Shown here in pieces: positions 21,926 to 31,600 of a stretch of DNA of 64,000 nucleotides (within the stretch, counting starts at the first letter, position 1; every line of letters begins with the position of its first letter). The position numbers and the translations under genes were made by a program. The notes beneath the pieces were generated by a model. That model did no database searches, was not told the origin of the DNA, and saw nothing but the letters and a program-made list of their open reading frames with translations. Where the stretch lies: NCBI GenBank assembly GCA_030248295.1, contig JASANH010001374.1:186001-250000 (forward strand). Direction: 5' to 3'. The stretch comes from Mesodorylaimus sp. YZB2_4 (Eukaryota; Nematoda; Enoplea; Dorylaimida; Dorylaimidae).

Positions 21926-23581
21926 ATGGCGACAATTCCAGGTTGGCCAGCCATTTGTATTTACGCAGTCGGCTACCTCCTCATGGCTGGCCTGACAGTC
22001 AAGGTCCTATACCCCCTGTGGTGGGACTATGTGCACAGGAACATTGGTACCGAGATCTCGACCACTAACGACCAACTTGGCGCCCCCTCTTTTGTGCTGT
22101 GCACATCATACGAGGGAGAAAGGAGATCATTTTCCAAAATGTTGGATGACCTTGCATCCAACAACGGCAGCGTGTCCGATTGCCAGAAATGTCAAGCACT
22201 GAGTCGAATCGATGGGGCTATCAATATGATGAGCAGTGTTGATTGGAAGAGTGCTGGTTCAGAGAGCGAGTACAAACAAGCCGTGCGATACGCCCTGCTG
22301 CTCCATATTTTCTATTTCCCCCTGAATTCTGATCAATGGAATTATGAAATTTTTGATCTTGCTTGGGATTTTTTCGCGTGTTTAAACCAGGCCGATGTCT
22401 CTTTCCCGAACACACCCTCTTCAGGGTGTACTCCTTTTCGAAGCGGTAGGATACCCAGCAGGGGTGTCATACAGGCCGTTTTCGATCGACTGCTCGATGT
22501 TGTGGTTGCACAGATCGTGTGTTATCAGCCGTCGAGCAATGCGCCTTGCTCGGATGCAAGGGAAATAAGGAGATTGTTGAACGAATCCAAGATGCTAATG
22601 TTTGAGAAATCGGGACTCTGCGCCCTGTTGCAGTCGAACTCGCCTGGATTTGCGCTCACTCTCAATAATTTGCTCATGGAATGGAAAGAGCAACCGAGAG
22701 CGATATATACAGTCTATCAAGGCACTGGCGAGTCTGTTCTGCATCTGGTGACCAACTCGAGTCTCCTCAGGGACGAGTATCGCATACTGTACAGATCCCC
22801 TGTAACGGGACCCGTTTTCAAAATGGAGACAGTGGACATTCAATACAGGCCGATTATAATGGTGAAGGAAGGAAGACCCAGCGGGCACTGCCACGCCGAT
22901 GAGGACCTTCTTTCGTGCATTCTAAAATGCAAATTGCCAAGAATAATTAAAAATTGTAGTTGCATTCCATTCACGTATCGCAATTACGTGCCCTCCTCCC
23001 GGTACTTGCCTCATTGCGTCCCGGATGACGATCAATTCCAGAAAGAGTGCACTAAACACGTGTTCCGGATTGTCCACGAGTGCATGGAGGCGTGTGGCAA
23101 GTACCCATGCCAGTACACACAGTACGAGTGGCTCGTGTCGACGTCGTTTGCAGTGGACGATTCGAATAAGTCGGGTCTGGCTCTGGCTGTGACTGGTTCC
23201 TCATCGCCCCATATTCGGATCGAGATGGTCTATCGGGACTCGATTGAGCGTTTTATTGGACATGTGGGTGGTGTGACCAGTCTATGCCTGGGTCTCAACG
23301 GCGTGTGTTTCTTCGCATTGATAACCTGTATTATCAGATGGACTCGGGAATATATCAGTGCCAAGAGGGAGCAGGTGGCGGGGCGATCAAGGGTGGGCAG
23401 TCTACCAAATAATGCCGCACCCTCCGAACTATCAATCACGCAACTGAGACAGTTGCTGGACTCGACCGAGGCTAGACTCGTAAGTCAGCACGATAAGATC
23501 GAGTACCTGTACGACGTGGTGGAAGCACTAGCGCGCAAAGATCAAGGGGCGAGAAGAGTTGGCAATACACGATACCAATGA
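21926..23581 (+). CDS. DEG/ENaC family ion channel subunit, intronless
   Basis: A degenerin/epithelial sodium channel subunit of 551 residues; the family forms trimeric amiloride-sensitive cation channels in the plasma membrane (mechanosensation, acid or peptide gating). TM1 is about residues 8-32 (ICIYAVGYLLMAGLTVKVLY). The large extracellular domain has paired cysteines, with a dense set at about 330-400 (CILKCKLPRIIKNCSC, then CVPDDDQF, CTKHVF, CMEACGKYPCQY). TM2 is about 441-470 and begins with FIGHVGGVTSLCLGLNGV, the conserved family pre-TM2 and pore segment. The C-terminal tail has a short heptad-like stretch (QLRQLLDSTEARLVSQHDKI). Oddities: only about 7 residues precede TM1, so the usual cytoplasmic His-Gly gating motif is absent. 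The selectivity-filter triplet, normally G/S-x-S, reads G456-L457-N458. There is no intron. It may be a regulatory or divergent subunit. Confidence 0.88.
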   Translation: MATIPGWPAICIYAVGYLLMAGLTVKVLYPLWWDYVHRNIGTEISTTNDQLGAPSFVLCTSYEGERRSFSKMLDDLASNNGSVSDCQKCQALSRIDGAINMMSSVDWKSAGSESEYKQAVRYALLLHIFYFPLNSDQWNYEIFDLAWDFFACLNQADVSFPNTPSSGCTPFRSGRIPSRGVIQAVFDRLLDVVVAQIVCYQPSSNAPCSDAREIRRLLNESKMLMFEKSGLCALLQSNSPGFALTLNNLLMEWKEQPRAIYTVYQGTGESVLHLVTNSSLLRDEYRILYRSPVTGPVFKMETVDIQYRPIIMVKEGRPSGHCHADEDLLSCILKCKLPRIIKNCSCIPFTYRNYVPSSRYLPHCVPDDDQFQKECTKHVFRIVHECMEACGKYPCQYTQYEWLVSTSFAVDDSNKSGLALAVTGSSSPHIRIEMVYRDSIERFIGHVGGVTSLCLGLNGVCFFALITCIIRWTREYISAKREQVAGRSRVGSLPNNAAPSELSITQLRQLLDSTEARLVSQHDKIEYLYDVVEALARKDQGARRVGNTRYQ

Positions 23582-23699
23582 CATCCTTTTTAAAGGTGCC
23601 TGTTCTTATGTAATTGGCAGTACCTACCTGATTTCATGTCATGTCATACTTTATCCACAGCCAGCCATTATATAGCGAACTCGAGGACTAAGGAACACA

Positions 23700-24290
23700 A
23701 AAATTGACAGCTTTTACTCAACATTGGCTGAACGTTGGAATTAGAAAAGTTTTTTTCATTTTTTCATCACAAAAAGGCACCCTTGCAATGAAGCCTTTCT
23801 AAATTTTTCTATCCTTATTTTCAATTTCAGATCAGCCCAGCAGAGTCGTCCATCCAAAACGTCTCTATCGTAACCCCTTTCCACTGCTTCCACGCGACAC
23901 CCTCCTCCGACGCTACGTTTCCGGACACTGATCTAATTGGCATCCCAGACTCCCAGATTCCAGATCCCGCGTGTTGGCTAGAATGTTGGCTTGTGTCAAA
24001 ATCGATCTCCAAAGTGTACTATTCATGGAAACTACCATAATCCTTCGCTTTGAATAAAAGAGAATTTTAGATGATACCCGCCATGTCCATAAGACGAGGA
24101 TGATGCTGGCTAGGATACAAGTTGAATGAGATGACGCGGTCGATCCTCCCATTGTGTTGGTATCATACTCGTCTATACTTCAGAGTTCGTGGAGTCAGGT
24201 ACTAAAGCAGAGGGGCCACGAAGCAGCTTGCTGAAACTTGATAAGTGCCGCTGGATTGTAAACTAGTTGGCATAGCCTGCTGCAGGCCTC
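23700..24290 (+). repeat. Duplicated segment D, right copy
   Basis: Partner of 14090-14690. Landmarks: catcacaaaaaggcac, caatttcagatc, gtctctatcgta, gacaccctcctccgac, cattgtgttggtatc, gataagtgccgct. It starts about 120 bp after the DEG/ENaC stop. Confidence 0.75.
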
Positions 24291-24560
24291 GACAAGGCCA
24301 GGACAGCAGATGCATGCACGACGCGACGCGAGTGGAAGAAGAAGCTGAAAAACGTTAGGCATGTGAGCAGCATGCAGAATGTTCAGCCACTCTTTTCCAC
24401 CTTGCCCCAGTGGTCAGGGCCTGTATGTATTCCCTTTCGCCCTTTGCCCTTTATATGCGTGACGAAAGAAGCTGCAAGACCAGTTTTGGCTTGCAATCCT
24501 TGGTGCCCTTTTCTAGAATACGCTGTTTTCAGTCTGCTAAACCAGTCTCTTGGCAAGGCT

Positions 24561-24960
24561 GGTATATAAGCGTATATTAAGGCGCATGTAGTCGACAAAG
24601 TGTCTACTTCTACCCCTAGGGTAGGAGTAATAGCATACGCGAGCAGGCGCTTTTGCACTTTGTTCCCCAATCTCTTGAGTCCCGTCCATCCTAGCCTAAG
24701 CCTAAGGCTAAGACTAAGCCCAAATCCAGCCTATCCTAGCCTGAGCCTAAGCCTAAGGCTAAGACTAAGCCCAAATCCAGCCTATCCTAGCCTGAGCCTA
24801 AGCCTAAGGCTAAGACTAAGCCTTTATCCGGCCTATCCCTAAGCCTATTGGGGAACAAAGTGCAAAAGTGCCCGCAAGTACGTTATATGTCCATTACTCC
24901 TACCCCAGGGGAGTAGAAATTTTGTCGACTATAAATGCGCCCTACGAGGGTATATAAGCG
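24561..24960. mobile_element. Foldback element with ~95-bp inverted ends and 12-bp direct repeats
   Basis: Flanked by the identical 12-mer ggtatataagcg (24561-24572 and 24949-24960), a plausible target-site duplication. The ends are inverted repeats of about 95 bp (ggcgcatgtagtcgac and on to gcttttgcactttgttcccca at 24652-24672, mirrored from 24849). The interior is three tandem copies of a 51-bp unit built from cctaagcc-like blocks, so the minus strand reads TTAGGCTTAGGC within each unit. No transposase is encoded, so it would be non-autonomous. Confidence 0.75.
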
Positions 24961-27900
24961 ACGAGCTCGCGCGATTGCGATTGTTCTGGCGTCAGTTTGT
25001 TTGGTGTCATTGTCAGACGAAGTGAGGCAGAAGAACCTCAGTCGACGAGAACTCCAAATCCATCGGCGGCCATGTTTGTGTTTCGTGAACCTGTCCATGT
25101 ACGGAGGGAGATCACGTGACGTCCAATCTCATTCTATGACCACTGCGAGCCAGCAAGTTCTGGCGCTGTAGCTGGAGGTTAAAGGGACTGAAGCTAGCCT
25201 AAGCAGAATTCTTCTCACGCGCCAAAACTACTGAGGAGCACCTCATGTCTGCCTGTCCAATAACGACTTCTCAGTTGAACTTCTGACCTTATAGCCATAG
25301 CCATCCATCACTGGCAGCCACGCCTCGACGAAGTGACCGCTTTTATGAGCCTGGTTCAAATCCATGTGGCGCAGTGTAAATTTGGCATTCTGACTACACC
25401 ACCAGTGAGTTTTGTCTCGTCTAGATCATGAACACGCTGCCACGCATGCCACTATCAGATCCAAGCGCAGGGGGCATACTGTATAGGTACGAGAAACCAA
25501 AATGACCAAGGTAGCGATATCCTACTTTGTAAACTAGCGAATTAATAGGTTGGCGATGAGTGTGTAGAAAAATAAAGGCTGAATCGGGCAGATTGTCTTA
25601 TTTTTCATCAAGTCATTTATAGTGTAATGTTTTAAATTTCGCGCGCTCCGTATGACATTTATTTATTGTCTGCTAGAAGCGCCAATTTTGTATTTCAGCT
25701 GGCTTTGGTTGGAACGGTCGGTGTCGGTCATATTGGCGAACTTTGCAAAGAGTTTCGGCATACTTTTCAATTTTGGTAATTATTATTCTAGTTTATCTTT
25801 ATTTCTTTCGTTTTAAATCTGTGCATCGGAATCGCTGTGCCAGGCTATAAAATTTTCCGGATCGAGTTGTCAAACTTTTGTGTCAAGTCGAAAACAATTG
25901 ACCGATATTTTTATGGTATTTCATTGACACCAATTTTGCTGATGATGTGTTGGTTCGCTTCTATTTCGAATCGTTGCGCGAAGTATTAGACAGCGGAAGA
26001 AAGAACTAGGGTCGCGAATATACGCTGGAGGTAAGCGAATCTTTTTTGTTCTGTTTGTTTAAAGCATTAACAGCAATTCCTGTTTTACGTTTTCGATCCG
26101 TCCGGGCTTCTGGACGTTTAAGAAAGTCATGAGCTTGTTCATTCGTATCGCTAAGCCCATCACATGCGCGCCCGTGAGCAATGTTGTGTGGATGACTCAT
26201 TTACTTAGAGCCTATACTGAAGGACCATGTTTAGCGACGTTTTTCAGTTACGCATCTTTCTTACGTCACGTGCAGTAGGTAGGTGATTTATAGAGAATCC
26301 AGTTTTTACGTTCACATTCTCAATCACTCGGCTTTTACTTATGCTATTCGATTCGAAAAGCCCGGTTTCTCGTCTCAGCTATTCCGAGTGTCGCTTTTCT
26401 CGAGTATATTTTACTTTGGCGTGCACTCGATCGAAACCGCACGTCGTCGGTGTCTTCATCCTGAGTCATTCCAATGGCGTTTTCAGTCGGACTCGTAATG
26501 CCGAGGCCGTGAAAACCATTCCCCATCGTATATATCAATGTTTTTACTTACTCGATGCATTTCAAAATTTTCTGCACAAATTTAGCTTAGTCTGTTTTTC
26601 TAGACGATAACCGGAGGATATTTATGCGAATCTATTTTAGTACGAAACGTATTTCCTCGATTTTCTGTTGGCTTTGATTGTTTGATGTGGGCAATAGGTT
26701 TACAAGGAACGGACGGTTTGTACATGGATTTTTTTCGTTGGAACGCGACTAGTTGTCAAAGTTTACTTTTTTTCGATTTATCTATGTACATAACGTCGGC
26801 ATGTGCAAGGACAAGGGGGCAAACATTTTATCGCCGTACGTGGATTGAGTGAGTGGAATGGCCTTGGCTTTTGGTGTTGGTTTGCGAATGTGCGCACTAG
26901 TTTTGTAGGGAAATGGCTGGTATGCTGTGGAAAGGGAAACTGGCCAGGCGCGAGGTTTACCTTTGCTCCCCCATGCATTGGCCAATTGAGCGGATGCAGC
27001 ACGTGCCAATGTTGGTGGATACGTAATAATTCTTGCGGCCGCTTTTGTTGTAATGACATGGCCAGGGGTGCATGATGTTTTTATTTGCCACGAACGTGAT
27101 TTCGGATGAGGATCGACGCGTGCCCTGGTCCAGGCTACAAACCGGCTTTGGTTTTCGGGCATTGATGTGGGTGTGGAGTGAGTGGAGATTTTCACATTTA
27201 TGTAGGGCTTGTCTTGGCTCGTCACGTCCTTGGTTACTAGTGTGCACTTGACATTTTTGTTACTCGTTTCGTAATGAGTATATTTCGTGTTGGTCGTGGC
27301 ATTAGTTGTCGGACGAGTCGTTTTGATTAGTGAAACTAGTTTCGAATGTTACGCATGGCATGTTGCTCGAATTCTAGTTTAGGCGATACAAATAGGATGG
27401 TTGAAGAATTTTTCAACCAGTTAGGCTTCTTCGTCTTGGAGGTTTTTTGATTGAATATAAACGTTCTTTGGTTTTGGATAGGAAGTAGTCGAGTGCAGTC
27501 GCGTGACGGGACAGTTTGTTTTGGTGAATGTGTACAGTGATAGAGTTTCGATTTACGATATGTACTTCGCTGGGGTGATGATTGGAATTGTAGGTTTTTA
27601 GTACAAGGACGAGGTGATTAGAATTTAGCGAGTCGTGATTTTATAAGAATAGGACGAACTCGGATTGATTTTATCTATTTTCCATTTCTATAATGGTTGA
27701 ACTTTTTTTGGAAGAAATTTTCAAGGCGACAGTGTTGCGGAAGAAATTTTAATCGTTTGCGTTGTCGACCGTGAATGCTCCAATTTTGATTCCATTCTTA
27801 CCATGGGTCAGTGTGAGAGGGAGGGGGGCATTTGTTGTTGCCTTGGATATCACAATCAACGAGGCCGTTCTGTTTGATTTTTCTCGCTCCATCGAAAAAG

Positions 27901-28604
27901 GCCATTTGCGGTCATCTGTTTCCTAGACTCGTCCTTTTTTGTGGGCCTTGATCGAGGCTGTACAAGGTGGTCTGGGATTGGTCGAATACAGTTTGTGCTG
28001 GCATTCGCCTTTCGTCTTGAATTAATGTCTTAAATTTGAAAGTCTAATTGTTTGCACCTGGCGTGCCAAGTTTGAAGTATGGATGGCGGATAAAAAGAGT
28101 GGGTAGAAGAGAGTTGATCCTTTCCAGACGAATTTTTTCATGATTCCGAATTTGTATTTGCAAACACTTTTTAGCTGTCAGTGCGGGACGGGTTGCTGGT
28201 TTGGTATGTGCGGGAATGAATTGTGGAAGGGGCCGGTTGACGCGTGCTTTGATGCCTTTTTGTGCGTATAATCGGTTTCTGTGGCGCGGGGTGCTGTTGG
28301 CTAATGTTATAGTATAGGCGGGAGAAAGTTATTGAACGTGGACGAGGGCAGGTGAAACGACGTTGCCATGCTGTGACGGCTTGCCGAGTGTGTTAGCTAG
28401 CTCGAATCGGAGTAGGCGGGCGCGACTTGGCGCTATGCTCACCTTTCCTTTTATGGTCATGCTATCTGGCTGCTTCGGGCATGCTTGCGAGCAGATTAAA
28501 TATACGAGCGCGACGGATATGTCGGCCTGGTAACGAGAGAACGAGCTATCGAATGTTGCTTGCTTTGTGAAATTAGACGCATAAGTTTTCATTAAAATGG
28601 GGAA

Positions 28605-28618
28605 TTTTTTCGTTTCAG
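28605..28618 (+). promoter_or_regulatory. Splice-acceptor-like site before the scaffold-gene ATG
   Basis: The T-rich tract ttttttcgtttcag ends at 28618, 41 nt before the ATG at 28660. It may be a trans-splice site or the end of a 5'UTR intron. Confidence 0.5.
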
Positions 28619-28659
28619 GGTCGAGTATATGGTGAATAAAAGGAAGGAATATATTTTCG

Positions 28660-31600
28660 ATGGCCGGACGAATTCCGGTTAGTTTATCAGAAATTTTGGA
28701 AGTGCGAAGTAGTGGATTGGATGAAGTGGAAGCGTGGTCAGTGTTGGGTCAAGGGTTGGAATCGTTGGAACGATTGATTGAGAATGGTATGAAAAGAAAA
28801 TAAATTTTATGAAAGAATAAAATGATTTTATACATTTTTTTAAGCGAAACGTTCGAGCGTTGGATGGACGGGCTTGTCGCCGGATTCAATATTTTTCTTA
28901 CACGATGGTAGTGTTCAATTGAAACCGTGGCCGTGTCATTCGTTGTCCGACTCGTTGACACCTCCAGAATACGGGCGATTGAACAACGATGCGTTCGCTG
29001 GTGGTCTGATTGGTACGGCCAATGTGGATTTGAACAAAGTGAGTCAAGGTTTTTTCGTGGGGATCCTTGAAATCTGTTTGTGCATCGCCAGGGTTCATCA
29101 TACGAGTTTGAAAAACTAGGGAAAATTTTTTGCCAGAGTTCGGACATGGCTTGGCTGGAAAAACTATAAAAAAGTTGAGGAATCTTAAATGTGTGTGGAA
29201 AAACTGAAAAAGTTGGGGGAAATGAGAATTCTGGAAGCAAAATCAAGGAAAATTTGTGATTTCAAAGTACAGTCTTTTCTCGGGCAAAGAAACCTGGCTA
29301 AAGTCAACCAACACCCCTGTGGTCCTGTGGTATTGCCCCCTGTTCGACCTTGGTGTATGCTCCTGGCAAGAATGGGGGTCAAAAAAAAGCCGAATTAGGA
29401 AGCATGAATTTGCATCTGGACTTGCTTGGCTTGTGTAAGCCACTGGTGGCTGGCGGGAGTTTGGCCATGTGGTGGCAAGTGGGTAATCCAGCTGTGCTAT
29501 GGTTAATCAGTCTTCCAAGTAAACTTGGGATTGGTCGCCCGAACTCGTTGCAAAGTGTACTCAGCTGATGATGGCAGTTTTATTCGCTATTTTGTGGATT
29601 TATGGTTGATATTGATTTAAGCTGGAATAGTGGACGCCCTAAAATAATACCTGCCTTGGCTGGGTGCCAATATTCTGTTTTCAGTTCTGCTAAGTTTCCT
29701 TTTTTAGGCGTACGTTTACGCTTTTGGTGCTGTCATGAATTATGCGTTGAAATGGGACACAATGGTAAGGTGCAATGTTTTTCTTCGATGCAGCGTGAAA
29801 AACTGGGGTCTCCTAGGCTTGAAAGAAGGGTCTGAAATGGGAATGCTAAGGAAATCCTGGCCCTTGCTCAGACTTTCGGTGTGGGTCTGTGTAAGTTACA
29901 TTCTCTAAATATGAGCAGCAGAGAATATGACACAAAACACGAATTATGACACGAAACCACACAAAACTCGTTTATAGCGAAATATTTGAATTTACCGCGC
30001 GCATTGATGCTCAGGTTCAAGAACCCTATGACATTCGGGAGGGAAGTTTGACTGTGCGCAGCGCAAGGCTCAGGCTAAGCGAGGTTTGTTCGGGTTTCGA
30101 CTTGGAAAAGTCAGGGAATCCGAGAAACGTCTGGAAAAAACAGAGAATCTGAGCCAAAATCTGGGAAAACTGTGAAAATTACATTTTGAGGGTTTAAGCT
30201 GTGAAAATTCAGACGATAAGTTTTTTGTCTGAAAATCTTGGAAAAGTCAAGGAAAATTGCCAATCTTCCAGCCAAAATCAGGGAAAACTGTGAAAGGTTG
30301 TATTTTGGGAAGTTTTAATTTTTGCCAGGGGAACCTGGAAAAATCATTTTTCGGGGCACCTTGTTGAGATGAAAATTTATGACGCAGTGGACACAAAAAA
30401 CAGGTTTTTCGCTTTCTGGACCCTCCTTTAAGCGCCCAAAAATTCGGATGCTGCTTCTATGCTTTTTTTAAAGTGTCTTGCTCATTTTAGGGGTCCGCAG
30501 CGTCTAGTCCCGAATTGTACAGTGTATTGAATTTGATGACGTTGGCGGAACCGAACGCTCGATTGCCTTTGGCCAAAATTGCTCAAGTGAGTGGGATTAT
30601 GTTAATCGATATGGAAAATGAGTTTTTTGATTATATTTTTGAGAATAAAAAACAATTTTGAACAATGAATTTTGTTTTAGGTTGTTCAAAATCAGTTGCA
30701 ACAACGAGGCATCGATGGTGTGACGGGAATACAGAATTTGTACAGATTGATTATGGGCAGTAATGACGATGTAAGAAGATGTGGGTGCGGGTGGTTTGGG
30801 AGAAAATTGAGATTTGTCTCGTTTCAGATATCCGATTTTGGTTTGTCGGATGTATCGCCACCCCCGCAAGAACCCGTGCTGGTTGTGGACACGGCCATTA
30901 GTCCGATGTCGCCCCGATCGGTGGTTGATCAGGTGACAACGGAGATGGCTACGAGTCCGTTGGCCATGCCGGAAGTGAAGGAGACGCAAGACGAAGATGA
31001 TTTGGTGAAAACGGCCGTCATATCGAGCGTGGATTTAGTGATTACGAGTGGATCAGATATTTTGGAATATGAAAAAGGGGAATCGAAATTGGTGGAAAGT
31101 ACGCAGACACAAGTTTGGACCAAGACATCGATGTATGCTGGATTGTCGAGCGATGATGAAGATCAAGCAGAGAAAAAGTGGAGGGTGAGCGAGCAGTCGG
31201 TGACGGAGGAGACGAACATGTGGATTAAACAAGAAGTGTCGAGAAAAGAAAGCGATATGCTATTATTATCGGAAATGGAATCACCGATCGGACACAGCAC
31301 GGCACTCGATCAACCGATCGAAGAGAATATGACCAAATCGATCATGTCCGATGATGATCCGGATTGGATTAAGAAACCATCGTGGGTCGTTTTCGATAAT
31401 GAATCGAATGGAAAAAAGAAAATTGAAGAAAAAATAGAAGATCCTGATTTATTTTGGATGGAAAAATCGACGAAATTTGAGACGGGTGAATTGGAATCGA
31501 GTATGGGCGAATTCGGTACGGCTCGTTCGATGTTGACTAAATCTCATGGCGATGTATTCTCGACATCGGTCAGTAGCGAGGATATGGAAGATTCGGTATT

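Larger units (their letters stand above)
23582..28618. other. About 5 kb without a supported gene
   Basis: The left end holds the right copy of duplicate D (23700-24290) and a foldback element (24561-24960). From about 25.6 kb the sequence is T/G-rich on the plus strand with only short, domain-free frames. The right part probably contains the promoter and 5' leader of the scaffold gene. A donor-like ctggag|gtaagcg at 26031 could end a 5'UTR exon joined to the acceptor at 28618, but nothing else supports it. Confidence 0.45.

Noticed and set aside
30828..30854. ISDFGLSDV as an active kinase DFG motif in the scaffold protein
   Set aside because: It lies at the end of a KIND domain, and the other catalytic motifs (Lys, HRD) are absent; KIND domains are non-catalytic.
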